64,000 nt of DNA from the NCBI RefSeq assembly GCF_003171515.1, contig NC_089399.1:2852001-2916000 (forward strand), read 5' to 3'. This document shows positions 24,601 through 36,667 of the stretch, in pieces. A program made the translations under genes and the position numbers. The DNA is from Pyrenophora tritici-repentis. Lineage: Eukaryota; Ascomycota; Dothideomycetes; Pleosporales; Pleosporaceae. Each line of letters opens with the position of its first letter. Positions within the stretch are counted from its first letter, which is position 1. The notes beneath the pieces are model-generated. The model saw only the letters and a program-made list of their open reading frames with translations. It was not told the origin of the DNA and did not search any database.

Positions 24601-25264
24601 GTTTCTTCGAATCCCTTTATTGTGTCATCCTGCTGAAAGACTACAATACTGTTGGCGGCTGTCAGTGCAATTTTGTCCTTTCTCATGCGAGGCACTGGGG
24701 GATCGACTTCACTAACCCAAATATGGCCGTATTGCATTGTTTGACGCGGTACATGTCCTACTGCTATTGCTCAGGTGTTTGTGGTTTGGTGCCTGAAGCA
24801 CCTTGGAGTTTCAGTTCCTATTCCCTGCTCCATCCACAAGTCGTGTTTCACCCCACATACTGTCATTTAAGGCAGTCGCAACCACAAATCTTCAAGTCCA
24901 GCTAACGACTCCATTCACAGTCGTTGTGACTGCCCAAACGGCGCCGGCGCTAGGCCCAAGATGACGCTAGCACTCTTCCATCAGGTACGGGTAACACAGC
25001 AGCTATAGCAACGTCGTGGACATCCCTTGCTACCTTTCCTCTGCACCCCACAAACACAGTCTCTACCTGTTGCTTTAGCTCGTAGCTCCTCAAGTCGGCC
25101 AGTTCGATTGTTCTTTCCTTCTCCAGCTGCAGGCAGTCAGCCACTCATTAGTCCAATCAACCTGCGCTGCGCTGCACACACTGTGCTTCGGCCAACCACA
25201 TACAAGCAGCACATTTAATTGTTCATATACACCAGCATTCAATAGCGCTTGCTTCATTGTCGCC
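21673..25264. other. 3.6-kb intergenic region, no supported gene
   Basis: The interval lies between the divergent esterase and GH17 genes. Short overlapping frames exist (for example 23381-23914 minus and 22383-22577 minus), but none has a domain, signal peptide or clear splice structure. The right end near 25100-25260 is pyrimidine-rich and is the probable promoter and leader of the GH17 gene. Confidence 0.4.
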
Positions 25265-26627
25265 ATGAAGTCGATTGTATTGGTGAGCGCTCTGGCAGCT
25301 GCCGGCCTTCTTGTGGGCTCCGCAAGCGGACACCCTCTCAGTGAGTAGCAATCACCAATCCGGATGACCAATTGGCTGATAGAGTACAGACCACAAGCGC
25401 AAGCTCGTCACAGAGATTCTTTATGTTACCGAGACAGTTGCCGACGTTTACGTCTATGTCGACGGTGATGGCATGCCCTACTCGACCTCGACTTCGGAGA
25501 GGGCCACTAGTGCGACTATCGCTTCAGTGATTCCCTCGACTACAGTGGAGACTGTAGTATCTACACCTGATGTATCAGCGGCTCCTCCATCAACTCCCTC
25601 GTCGACTTGGGTCGCTACACCAGAACCCACCCCCTCGCCAACGTCGTTAGCGCAGCCCAGTCCCCCGCCTGTGACATCTTCAGCGGAGCCTACTGTAGTA
25701 GGTGCCCAAGATACTTCAACTACGCCGATTCCGACCTCTACCCCAGCAGAGACTTCCTCCGTAGTACCCGCTCCGTCCCAGGAACCCAAGCCCTCGCCGC
25801 CTGCTGATGTTCCTGCCAACACTGCCGACGCTGGTACCCTGCCTTTGGGTATCACTTGGGATGCATACGATGGCTCTGCCAAATGCTTGTCCGGCGCCGA
25901 TGTTGCTAGTCAGTTCAGTAAAATGAAGGACTACAAGGTTGTGCGCATATATGGCATGGATTGCAACCAAATCGCTAATGCTATTCAAAATGCTCTCAAA
26001 AACGGACAAAAGATCATGGGCGGTGTATACCTGGACCCCACAGGTGGCGGCGAAGATCTAACCCAGGTCATTCAGGCTTACAAGAGTGCCATTGACAAGT
26101 ACGCTGGCGGCAACTGGGACATCATTCAACTCTTTTCAGTAGAGAACGAGCGCGTAAACGAGCAGAGGATGTCGGCTGAACAGGTCGTCCAAGCAATTGG
26201 TAGCGCCCGTAGTCAGCTCCGAGGTCTCGGTTACAAAGGCCCTGTCGGTGCTGTCGAGACTGCCCCAGCCCTGATCGCCAACCCTTCCATCTGCAACGCT
26301 GCCGACGTTGTCACAGCCAACATCCACGCCTTCTTCGACAGCAACACAAAACCCCAGGACGCCGGAAAATTTGTCAAGGGTCAGGTTCAGCGCGTCAAGG
26401 ATGCCTGCAACAACAAGCGCGTCGTCGTGACGGAATCTGGCTGGCCTCATCAGGGCAACGCAAATGGTGCGGCTGTGCCATCTTCCGAGAATCAACGTGC
26501 AGCTCTTGCTTCGATCCGTCAAGCCTTCAGCGGTGACTTGTTCTTCTTCAGCGCCTTCGACTCGGCCTGGAAGTCGGACACTGCGTTTACCTTCAACGCT
26601 GAGCGTTTCTGGGGCATGATCAGGTAA
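25265..26627 (+). CDS. GH17 family cell-wall beta-glucanase-like protein (Scw type)
   Basis: Exons 25265-25340 and 25390-26627, with a 49-nt intron (GTGAGT donor, GTACAG acceptor) and a split Asn codon; 437 aa. A signal peptide (MKSIVLVSALAAAGLLVG) is followed by a Kex2-like dibasic site (NHKRK) and a Ser/Thr/Pro linker of about 110 residues. The catalytic barrel begins near residue 177 (LGITWDAYDG). Candidate catalytic glutamates are Glu about 279 in SVENERV and Glu about 374 in VVVTESGWP, the usual GH17 pair. Proteins of this type act on beta-1,3-glucan in the wall and are often covalently bound there. The stop follows directly after WGMIR. A GTAAGC at that point could be a donor for one more tiny exon, but I kept the simple end. 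Confidence 0.9.
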
Positions 26628-26914
26628 GCTCAGGATTAGCTCATCCTTCCACCGGTATCTCTTGACATACACGTGTATGCTCATCACTTCTGCCATTTTT
26701 CTTCATGACGTAGCAGCGGCCTAGTGTCCTGTGCGGAAGACCATTTCTGGCAGTATCATCGGAGGATATGAGAGAGCATGTGTTATGTAGTAACGATACC
26801 CAATCTCAGAACTAATGAAATGACATGTTCTTGCAAACCAAAATCTTTGTTACTCATGTGTACTCTATGCAATTGAATCGACTTTTGCCGTCCTACAATT
26901 CTCTTCTCGCTCAT

Positions 26915-28711
26915 TTAGAACCCCAACTCCCTACCACTCTCCTCAATCGCCTTGACAAGCCCATCCAACGTGTCCACCAACGTCCCCCCCATTAACCACG
27001 ACCCTAAAAAACTTTCCCCTCTCCCCCCGGCGCAAAATCAACCATGAAACCCCTCCTCACTAACCTCTGCGCAATCTCCGTCGTCGTCCTACTATTCCCC
27101 TTCTTGTCCTCTCCCAATACGCCACCCTTTGCATAATGAAAACACACCTGCAAACAAGGCAGCGGCTCAGGGCTAATAGCCACAAGATTCTCACTTTCAT
27201 TGACTTTGCTGAGTAGGTACTCCGCACGTTCATACGCTGTCTCGACGAGGCGAGCAAAGTGCTCTGGGCCGTAGTATTTCAGCGCGAGAAACAATTTCAA
27301 ACTATCGGCGCGCCGACCACATTGCGGGGATAAGTCACCGAGGTCGTAGATATCCTGCGCGTCTACGGAGTCTGTGGAGCCGTGGAAGAGGTAACCCGCG
27401 GGTAACGTGAGTGCTTTGTGCATTTGGTTCATATCGCGCGCGAGTAGGAACGAACACGTCATTGGCGTGCCGAGCATCTTGTGCGGGTTGATGGTTATGC
27501 TGTCAGCTAACTCTGCGCCCGCGAGACGGGAAGCGCGGTATTTAGGGGAGAAGACTACGGAACCGCCCCACGAGCCATCAATGTGGAACCAAATATTTTC
27601 CTTCTTGCAGATATCCGCGAGAGCAGAAAACGGGTCAAAAGAGCCGTGGACGGTGGTTCCAGCTGTTGCGTTGAGAAAAAGTGGTGTTTCGCCTCTCTGT
27701 CTGCTCTCGTTGATTTTCTGCTCGAGAGCGGATGGAATCATACAGCCGTTCTCGTCGACGGGCACGGTGATTACGTTTTTGGTTCCGAAGCCGAGGATGT
27801 TTGCGGCTTTTTCGATGGAGTAATGGCCGTGTTCTGAGGTGAAGAGGGTAAAGTTGAAGGAGGCGTTACCTTCGGTTTTTGTGAGGGGGTAGAGGGTGTT
27901 GCGGGCGAGGGTTATGGCGGTGCTGTTGCTGGCGCTGCCGCCGGGGAGGGTGAGTCCGCCGGATGTGGAAGAGGGGAGGGAGAAGAGAGAGGCCAGGTAG
28001 GTTGTTGTGCGCTTTTCGATGAGCGTTAGGACAGGAGAGACGGTGTAGACGTGTGCCTTGGTTGGGAGTTAGTTTGGGCATGAGATGGGGGGGATAGAAC
28101 GTACATTGGTATTCAATACCGCGAGTAACAATTCACTAACCACACCCACTGCATTTGTGCTCGCATATAGCTTATCGAGAAACCCTTGATCCCATGTGTT
28201 TACGCTGTATTTTAGTATGCTTGAGACTAGTTTTACAAGTCCGTCTTTTCCCTGGCCTTCTCCTCCTTCTTTCTCTGTTCCAGCATTGTCGATTTCCAAT
28301 TCTTGGGCTAGAAGAGACTCCAGCTTTTTGGGTGGGTGGTGCTCTACTAGAACGGTCCTGGGACCGCCGCCGGAGATCTGGAGACCATGACCGGTGGGTT
28401 TGGTGAGGGCGTCTTCGTCGGCGGCACGGATGAAGGGAATGATGAGATTTTGTATTGCGGTGAGGAGCTACGGGTTAGAGAAGCTGGTCAGTTGGAGGTA
28501 ATTGAGAGAGTATAGACCTTGAAATGGCCAGAACCTGAATTTCTCGAGGATGGATAAACAACATGAGTATGCTCTGATGAGGTTGTACCAGGTGATGTGA
28601 TTCCATCGGAATGTTCGGAATCGAAATAGAGAGTTTTCCTTCCGAGGGACTTACATCCTGAACTTCATCGGCGCGGTTAAGTGGGCTTTGTGTGACCGTT
28701 TCCGAAGCCAT
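26915..28711 (-). CDS. PLP-dependent group II decarboxylase (glutamate/aromatic amino-acid type), C-terminus out of frame
   Basis: Minus strand: exon 1 28711-28655, exon 2 28467-28105 and exon 3 from 28056, all phase 0. As read, the frame stops at 27004 after 490 aa (GEGKVF-stop). The catalytic core is intact: the cofactor-stacking segment EHGHYS, Asp about 300 in HIDGSWGG and the PLP lysine about 333 in NPHKML. Removing one T from a T6 run (plus A6, 27006-27011) and one G from a G7 run (plus C7, 26984-26990) restores a family-like tail (FRVVVN...VDTLDGLVKAIEE) ending with a stop at 26915-26917. Alternatively a weak 63-nt intron (GTTTTT...GTCAAG) would delete that conserved segment. The substrate could be glutamate, cysteine sulfinate or an aromatic amino acid; sequence alone does not decide. 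It is convergent with the GH17 gene. Confidence 0.8.
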
Positions 28712-29150
28712 GGCTACTGATAAGACGTCTGCAAAAAACAATAGTGGTACAAGATATTATATATCGCCACCAGCCAAGTGAACTGTGGTGTAAGTTTGCA
28801 GAAAGCAATCACGCAAACTTAAGCAAAAAAGAACAAAGATCGGCGAGAGGGCGCTCGGCGTTAGCGCCGACATGTTAGTAAATGACGAGCATAAAAATCA
28901 CAGAGTCATAGATGCTTCCGAAAAGACTTTCACTTGTGCTAGGTAACCGAACATGCAGAAATCCTTCGATACAATTATGCAGCTGAACGAACGAAAAAGG
29001 TATCTAGAATGCGTCAAATCTGAACATTGCGCATCACGAACCCATACCCACATGAACCCCTGCTCGTAAAACGCCGTTTTTACTATGCCTGATATCTAAA
29101 TTGCCATGACAAAAGCGCACTACATCTCTTACATTTCATGCATCAACCTG
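28712..29150. other. Intergenic, no gene
   Basis: About 440 bases between two minus-strand genes: the NOP9 3' end and the decarboxylase start. The stretch is AT-rich and contains the decarboxylase promoter. No other feature is seen. Confidence 0.5.
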
Positions 29151-31303
29151 CTATTGCGCTACAAGACTCCTGGGTGTCTCACCGCTTCCATTCGTTGGGT
29201 TGTTTCCCTTTTTGGGCTTCTTTCCGTCTTTTGCCTGTGCGGCTTTGGCGGCTGCAAACTTTTGCCGAGCGAGCTCAATGGCGCTCATATGTCTCGAGGC
29301 TCTATGGGTCCGCGCAGGTGCTGCTACATCACTCTGACTTTCGTCAGGGAAAGACTGGAAGACCTCATTGCCGGCAGTGGTCCGCGCTTGGGCGACCCAG
29401 TCGTTGCGTCTGCGTTTGTAGAGGTCCATTTGCCAATTCTTCCATACTTTACGGCCTACTTGGGATTCTCGCAACGAGTTTTCGTTCTCGGCAAGTTCTT
29501 CCGCGATGCGCTCACGGATAAATGCAAGGCCAACTGTGCCATACCATATAGCATCTACAACGTGAGACGCCTTTGGGTCTAGCGCAAGCTCACCAATTTT
29601 ACCGTAGAATTGCTGAATCATCTTTCGACGGAAGATGACTGTAGCATTCCTGGAGACTAGAGCTGCTTGCAGCGTGCGTGATGCTGTTCCATCGCGAGCC
29701 AGCTGAATGGAAAGTTCAGGCGAGAGGTTGGCGAGAGAGTCGAAGACGAGTTGACCTAGAGGTCCGTCTACTGTCATCATGGTTTGTGCCAACAGTGAGC
29801 CGTGCACCTTTTCATTCGACTCGCCATGCCTAGCACGTGGTTTCCCGTCATCTTCGTTAAGTTTGAGAATACGGGTGACCTCGAATCCGTGGGGTCCGGC
29901 ATAAGCAGTCTCAAGTTGGGCCTTGATGGGCGAGCAGTCTACCTCTCGGGCCACGCACCTCTCAATGAGCGTCTTGATAGGCGCAGTTCGGTTGCGTTCT
30001 ACCAGACTAGGAATCTGGTCCACAATCTGACGCATGGCCTCTTCCAGGTCATCCTTGCCGAGTCGTTCGAGAATTTTGCCAACCACGTAGCCAGCAATCT
30101 CGTTGCGTGCCAGGCTGCCCATGCGCTCCTTGAAGAATTCCCCATAGATTTGCTTGAAGAGCTTTCCGGGGGCGTGCTCGATGATGGTTTCCAGAAGATG
30201 GGAGCCTACAGAGTCGTAAACGAGCCCGTTGATGAGAATGGCACTCTCTGTTCCTTCGGCGATGGGGTTGTCGGGCAGCAATCGGTGGATGATTGACTTT
30301 TCGTCTTTGGCCCGAGACTTGCCGAAATGCGACAACTCAAGCTTGAGCAGCAATTGCAGCGTTGGGCCACCAAGTGGGTGTATGGCGAGGGAACGGAGGT
30401 AGTGGGCTTCTATGCCGGAAACACTGTCGCTGATGACCTTTTCTAGAGCTTCGAGGAAGGATTCCGGGACGACTCGCTTCTCCAGGATGCGCTCATCTCC
30501 TGCGCCGGAAATGGTGACTTTTTCCTTTTTCTTGCTCTGAGTGACTGACTTACCCTGCTTCTCTAGCGGCTCGCCAGACAAGATTACCAGCAATACACGG
30601 AGGACATGGGATGCATACTTTTCCGTCATCAAAAAGCCAATGTTGCCCTCAAGCTCGCCCAGTGTGTATAGAAACAGGTTTTCCATGGACACGATGATCT
30701 CATCGGGGTCAGAAGCTGGCGGGGTGTTCAGCGCTTCGGTCTTGACACTAGCATTTTCTTGGCTGACGGCGGGAGCGGCTTGTATGAAGAGGGTCTCACA
30801 GCAGTGCGAGGCGAAGCGGTTCTGGACGAGGTTGAGGAAGCTGCGAAGGGTTAGCGTGAGCGAAGTGGAAAGAGCTACGGGTGCACATACTGTCCACTGA
30901 ACTTTTGGAATAGGCTCTTCAGCTGATCTTCTGAGGCTAGTAGAATCAGCCGCTCGAGTAAGCGGGATGTCTGGCTGGTGGCCATTTTGAGTTCCTTGCC
31001 CTCTGCTTCCTTCCACACACTGGCAAGGAAGATTCGGCGGTCCTCTGGGCTCTCAAACTGGTTCAGTTCAAGCATCTCGTCGGCCTTTTTGAAGTACTCC
31101 TGCTCTTGCTCGTCGAGCATACCGTAGAAAGGCGCAGCATCTTGGCGGGGAGCATCGTTGGCGACATGTTGCAGCGGATTTTCGGCCTGTACATGCTCAA
31201 TATCATCTTTTCTAAAGCGTTTCGAGGCAGATTCGTCGTCGTGGTCCCGCTTGCGCTTCTTCTGGTCCTCGCGGCGGCCGCGCTTCTTGTGTTCCTTTGG
31301 CAT
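29151..31303 (-). CDS. NOP9: Nucleolar pumilio-repeat protein Nop9
   Basis: Exons 31303-30891 and 30840-29151 on minus, 50-nt intron (GTATGT donor, TTCGCAG acceptor), 700 aa. Nop9 binds pre-rRNA and is needed for 18S maturation and 40S assembly in the nucleolus (family knowledge). The N-terminus is a basic nuclear/nucleolar signal (MPKEHKKRGRREDQKKRKRD). Pumilio-like helical repeats follow, such as KFSGHFLNLVQNRFASHCCE and VGSHLLETIIEHAPGKL, spread across residues about 110-600. The C-terminus is lysine- and alanine-rich (KFAAAKAAQAKDGKKPKKG). The length matches the fungal family, and the split His codon at the intron falls inside the first conserved repeat. It shares a 436-bp divergent promoter with the RINT1 gene. 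No lesion is seen. Confidence 0.92.
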
Positions 31304-31739
31304 TTGCGGCGATGACGGAGGCGGCGCACGACAAAAGTTTCAAGAGGGTCGGCTACCGGCGGCAGCGAGGAAGATGGGGAGCTTCTGGACAGTTTAGGCT
31401 GGGGCAGGTTTTTAAATACGTTCGCGGGAATAGAAGCGCCTAGGCCAGCTCAGGGCGGTACAGAAGTCTACGGGGGCGTGCGACACGGCAGGTAGACGTG
31501 CATTAAGGATGTTTTTCAAGAGTGGTCCGATGAGGCAAGAGCAGCGCTCGCTAGGGAAAAGATGCGCACGGATAGAGATGCAGCAGATGGCATCGGAGAT
31601 CGAGCGGACCCTAGATCGAGCTGCAAGCTACGAGGGCACGCCACCAGATGCGTGCTAATGCGTCGGGCATATCGATTGCAGCCCCTCGTACGAGATGTCA
31701 GATGATTCCTGCGTGTTCGACATAGACGAGTAATTGCAA
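31304..31739. promoter_or_regulatory. Divergent promoter of NOP9 and RINT1/TIP20
   Basis: This interval separates two start codons facing opposite ways. It is GC-rich and carries no coding signal of its own. Both genes must be driven from it; no specific factor site is claimed. Confidence 0.6.
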
Positions 31740-34538
31740 ATGGACGACCAGCAGGCTCGCGTTGCAGACTATCTCGACGACAAGCTGCAGACGCAGCGCG
31801 ACCTCGACTCGCTCGACGACCTATTGGCCACCATCACCGCCCAACACGGTGTCTTGAAGCAACAGCTAGACGACGCCCAACGAGATCTTCACGATGCGAA
31901 ACACGCTTCCCACAAACACCACGCCGACCGTACTCAACAGGCCGACCGCTTCTGGCAGGACCAGACCGACATTGACCGCCGCCTGCTGGTTCTGACGGCC
32001 TCAGACACCAGTGACAAAGCCGTTGAGAACTTCCAAGAGGTACTTGACACGCTACAACGCCTGGATGTCGCCAATGAGTATGTCGAATTGCTCGCCCAGG
32101 TAGACGCACTCGACAAGCAGGCCCACGCCCAGCTCCAGACGTCCAATGAAGCCGCCCTTGAGCCATACAAGCAGCTGCGCGCCTTGCACACCCGTCTGCT
32201 CAACCTGCAGGACGACGCAGAAGGTGCGGGTATCCATCTGCTCAACCACATCGGCAACATCACCCAGGCCCTGCGTACCACCATCCTCGATGCCTTCTCA
32301 GCAGACCTCGACCGCACGCTCAAAAAGATACATTGGCCCACACCAAAGGCCACCATACCCGACCACCTGCGCGAGGAATGGGAAACTGCCGTCATCAAGC
32401 TGCTCGACCTGCAGCTGCCGGAGCTCGACGGCATGAGCTACGCCAGCCGTCCCGGGGACAAGGTTACGCTGCCTCCCGTGCTCTTTCCCGTGCAGATCCT
32501 AGTACAGCCGCTTGAGATGCGGTTCCGCTATCATTTTGACGGCGACAAGCCCACGAACCGCATTGATAGGCCCGAGTACTTCCTCTCACACATTACCACG
32601 CTTTTGAACGACTACAGCGCATTCGTCACCGACCATGTGCAACCCATCCTGTTCCGCCACTTCCGAGGCACCCACCTTGCGCTTAACCCCGTCTATATCG
32701 ATGCAATGTCCGCTTTTATCACGGCCCTACTACCCATGTTGCGCGCCAAGATCAGCTCGCTATTACCCAAAGTCGCCGGTCAGCCCCAGCTGCTCAGCCA
32801 TCTTATGCATGAGCTTATGAGCTTTGACCTGACCATCAAAGACACCTGGGGCTACGACGGCGGCTATGGCGTCGACGGATGGAAAGGCCTGTCATGGGAG
32901 TTTCTCGTCCAGGGCGATTGGTTTGGACGATGGCTGCAGGTGGAAAAAGACTGTACGATTTCTCATAGTCATACTAAAATACCGTCTAGGTCTACTAACA
33001 CCCACCAGTTGCACTGTCTCGCTATCAAAATATCGTCGAAGCTCCCGACTTTGGTGATCTTGACTACGACAGCGTAGATCCAAAAGCCACAAAACCCACC
33101 AAGGGAGCGATCCGCGTCAATGACCTGCTTGAAACCATAACCGGTACTTCCCTCGCCTACCCCTCCTTGCACAATACGCTAATCACCACTGCATTGTAGA
33201 TCGATACAGACCCCTGGCTTCCTTCAGCCAGAAGCTGACCTTTTTGATAGACATTCAGATTGCCATCTTTGACAAACTCCATGAGAGACTGCAGAGCAAT
33301 CTGGAAGCGTATCTGTCATTGACCACGTCACTGGGTCGTGCTATGGGCGGTGTGACCAAGGGGGAACAGGAAAAGCTGCTTGGCGTCCAAGGACTTGAGC
33401 GCCTTTGCAAGACGTACGGCAGTGCTGACTATCTTGAACGGGCAATGCGTGACTGGAGCGACGATGTGGTAGGCTGTCCACTCGCACCACTTCTGTGACA
33501 CGTACAGTGGCTAACCGTGTTTGACCTAGTTCTTCCTTGACATTTGGGAGGGCTTACAAGATCGTGCTCGTGGCAAGACTAGTAATATTGGTACTATGAG
33601 CGTTGCCGACGTCGCCGAACGCACGTCAAGAAACGTCGAGAACGACGATGGCGGCTCGCTCTTTGACGAAACGGCATCGTGGTACGCACGCCTCCGTGAC
33701 CGCAGTGAAGGCATCATCATCGATACGTTGAACAGCAACGTCCGTGAGGCCTTGCGCCCATATCGGAACATGTACGTGACCCAATCCGTCACCTGCACCG
33801 TTAGCCCATGTACTGACCATTTCTTTTTTTAACAGCAACCCGTGGGCCACTCTAAGCGGCCCTTCCGCTTCAGCCTCCAACGCCACCGACCTGTCCCCCA
33901 CAGCAGAGATTGACCCACTACTTACTTACCTCCGTACCACGCTATCCTTTCTCTCCCGCGCACTTGCAACTGCGCCACTGCGCCGCATCACTCGCGCTGT
34001 CCTGACCACCATCTCTACGGTGATTTGGGATAACGTGCTGACTAGCAACCGCTACCGCTTCTCCACCCAAGGTGCCGCACAACTCAGTGTCGATCTTGGA
34101 GCCGTATGTCGCGTAGTAAATGAACATGTCGGACCATTTGTAGCAGAAGCCGGGCTCCGCAAATGCCTCGAAGGCGTCAAACTAGTAGGTCTACCCGTCA
34201 AAGGCAGCCCCGGCAGTCAATCAGCGGTAGGCCGAAACGAGAAGTCTACACATGACGCCAGTGGCGACGACGAGGAATGGGATACTGAGGCGTGGGGCGC
34301 GGAAGACGGAGACGATGAGGCGCCGCGGGATGATGGTCCGCAAAAAGCAAGTGCCAACCGAGAGCAGACGTCATCTGAGGGTGACGATGGTATCGAGTTG
34401 GGCCTCTGGGAGGTGGAGAGGCGAGTTTTCGCGGACAATCAGTCGGCAAGGGATGTACTGGATGAGTTGGGCTTGGAACTATTGGACGAGAAGGAGGCTC
34501 GGGCATTGATGATGCTGAGGGTGGAGTTGGCGGGTTAG
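31740..34538 (+). CDS. TIP20: RINT1/Tip20-family vesicle tethering subunit
   Basis: Five exons: 31740-32952, 33009-33143, 33200-33468, 33530-33771 and 33836-34538; introns of 56-64 nt; 853 aa. The family tethers Golgi-derived COPI vesicles at the ER as part of the Dsl1 complex. The N-terminal half is coiled-coil (ARVADYLDDKLQTQRDLDSL). The RINT1 core is clear: RFRYHFDGDKPTNR, then RPEYFLSHITTLLNDY, LERAMRDWSDD, FFLDIWEGLQ and LRPYRNINPWATL. The C-terminus has an acidic insert (GDDEEWDTEAWGAEDGDDE) before a helical end (DVLDELGLELLDEKEARALM). Splicing is supported because unspliced reading breaks the conserved WLQVEKDFALSRY and QNIVEAP segments. A TTG six bases upstream is also open, but 31740 is the first ATG. 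The gene symbol follows the yeast family member. Confidence 0.9.
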
Positions 34539-35031
34539 TCTGGGATGGAATTGATGTGATTGCACATGTTCCGTGTCATGGAAATATGGAAGTCGTGCAT
34601 GTTCGTCATGGGCATGTGCCTTGCTACTTTCTAGGAAGGCGGTGTCGTGAATCGAGATGTCGCCTAATTAGATTACTGAGAAGAGCTCAAAAAGAAAGCT
34701 TTGTATCGAAATCCACTTCTCGTACGACTTCAACGTATGTACCATCAACCTGTGACAAACAACGCAGTATCAAATAGAGTGTTTCCACGCATCACGTCAT
34801 ATACATATTAACATCATCTTGTGGATATCGACTCAGCACATAAGAAGAAGCTAAGGTTGTGTGTTTAGAATTTCACCGGGGGTATCAAATATCTCCATCT
34901 CATATCCTCACGTCCCACATCCGCCTTGATCACCACTCCAAACTCTCCATCCTCTTCCAGCAGGGTAAACGCTCAGATGCGCATTCCACACAGCGACAAG
35001 AAGGCAGAAAAGTAGGTAGGTAGCCACATCC
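34539..35031. other. Convergent 3' flanks, no gene
   Basis: About 490 bases between the end of the RINT1 gene on plus and the end of a small minus-strand gene. It is AT-rich around 34780-34880. No supported feature is present. Confidence 0.5.
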
Positions 35032-35308
35032 TTAGTTCGAGATCTTAGTGCTGACCTTCTTGCCCGTAACCTTTTCGTACGCCTTGCGCATGCCGTCGGT
35101 CTGGTTGTTGTTGTATTAGCGTTTGTCCCATTGCATTCATGTAGATACGCGTCAAGACGAAGGAAGGATGGAATCAACGACTTACGATCTTCTCACTCAT
35201 GCCACGATTACCAGCAATCTTCTGACCCTGGGCGCCGCCGAACTTCTTAGCTCCAGCGCTGAAGGCCTTGTCGAGGTAGTCCTGGTTTCCTTGCTGAGGG
35301 GCCGACAT
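35032..35308 (-). CDS. Small conserved fungal protein of 63 aa (paralog A)
   Basis: Minus strand, exon 1 35308-35186 (41 codons) and exon 2 35100-35032 (23 codons with stop). The intron is 85 nt with a GTAAGT donor and AACCAG acceptor. The protein begins MSAPQQGNQDYLDKAFSAGA, continues KKFGGAQGQK and NRGMSEKI, and ends YEKVTGKKVSTKISN. It is soluble, charged and glycine-rich, with no signal peptide. I do not recognise a named domain. A second gene at 36668-36983 has the same exon break, an equal-length second exon and the same motifs, so the two form a paralog pair. A stress-related role is possible from composition but is not shown. The promoter side (35310-35400) has GTAG/GTAGGT repeats. 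Confidence 0.85.
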
Positions 35309-36667
35309 GTTTGCTTTGAGGTGGCTTGGGTAGGTATGCGCGGGCGCGTGTATGCTGTGTGTAGGTAGGTAGGTACGTGTAGTAGCTCGAGGTGAACTGG
35401 TTGCGCGTGTTTATATAGATGGTTGCAGTATGAGTTGCGAGGTAAGAAGCAGGTAAGAACGCAGACAGGCAGGTGGCGGTGAGTGAGGGTAAATAAGCCC
35501 AAAAACGAACCCTCTCTTTATCGCAATCTCACCACCCGCAGATCTTGTCGGTCGGATTTTTGTTTGGAATCAAGCATTAAACCCTGCATCTGCTCACCTG
35601 CTGACCCGCTTGCGAAACGCGCGAATGAGATTACAGGCTAAGACATGTGTTTAAGCCTCAATGCCTTTGCACAGCCACACTTTCTTTATCTGATGGGCAT
35701 AAAGAGAGAAAAAAATGACGTGGCTTGTTTGGTCTACCGGGTGCGGTATCGGGTATGTGGCTGTGCTGCGCCTCATCAACGCTTACGACTTTTACGAATT
35801 GACTTATTGATCGACATCCGGTGTAATCCGCAGAGCTCGAGCGCATTGATGTCGATCATGCCGCCCGTTGAAACCCCATTACGCGCCTGCGCCTGTTCTC
35901 ACCGTTTATCTCCAAGCTTCCAGAGCTGGGGGGAAAAGGCTAGAAGAGGCGCGACCGATTTCTACCCCGCATAGCCCCACACATCAGCGAGGAAAGCTCC
36001 GTTGCCGTGGCTGGCTTTGCTGTCAGGCTAGGGGTTTGGGCGGTCCTGATAAGGCAAACGCAGGCTAGCTTTGTTAGATTATGCATGGTGATCAATCGGC
36101 GGAAAGAAAGCAAGAGCGGGGGAGGAGGGAAGATGTTTGCTAGCGAGGTAGGTGGGTGGGGCTGGCAGGTAATGGTAGAGTTGCTTTTTGGTGGCATTGG
36201 GAACTGTTGGATAGATAGATAGATAGAGAGGATACTCAGGGGGGTGAGGTGAGGGGTGAGTTTTGAATGTTAGTATTGTTGAGATATGATGGATAGAGAG
36301 TAACCGGTGTAGTGGTTGCCACCAAAGCTGTTCACCTACATCGCACACCGATAAACCTTCCGACCCCCTCTCAGCATATATCTCACAAGGCGCGCGCGTA
36401 TAACGTACTTTATTCGTTTAATTCGTTCATACTAATCGTTAAACCGTCCTACTCCTCTCTATTGCTATAGCCGCGAACCGCTCTTCAAACTCTTCGTCCC
36501 TACTTCTCAACGGAACGATAGTTCCATTGATACGTTCGACATACGGCCGGCACTTATTCCACTTCTCATCTAACTTGCTCCACTTCTCCTTGAGTCCACT
36601 ACACTTGCCCGTACTGGTATCGGCGGCAGCATCTGTACCAAACTCAGGCAGCGTTTGTGCGCGGGGT
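35309..36667. other. Spacer between the small paralogs, no supported gene
   Basis: About 1.36 kb holding the upstream region of paralog A and the 3' flank of paralog B. A short GATA microsatellite lies near 36211-36226. A 91-codon minus frame (36439-36714) overlaps exon 2 of paralog B in another phase and is treated as not real. Confidence 0.4.
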
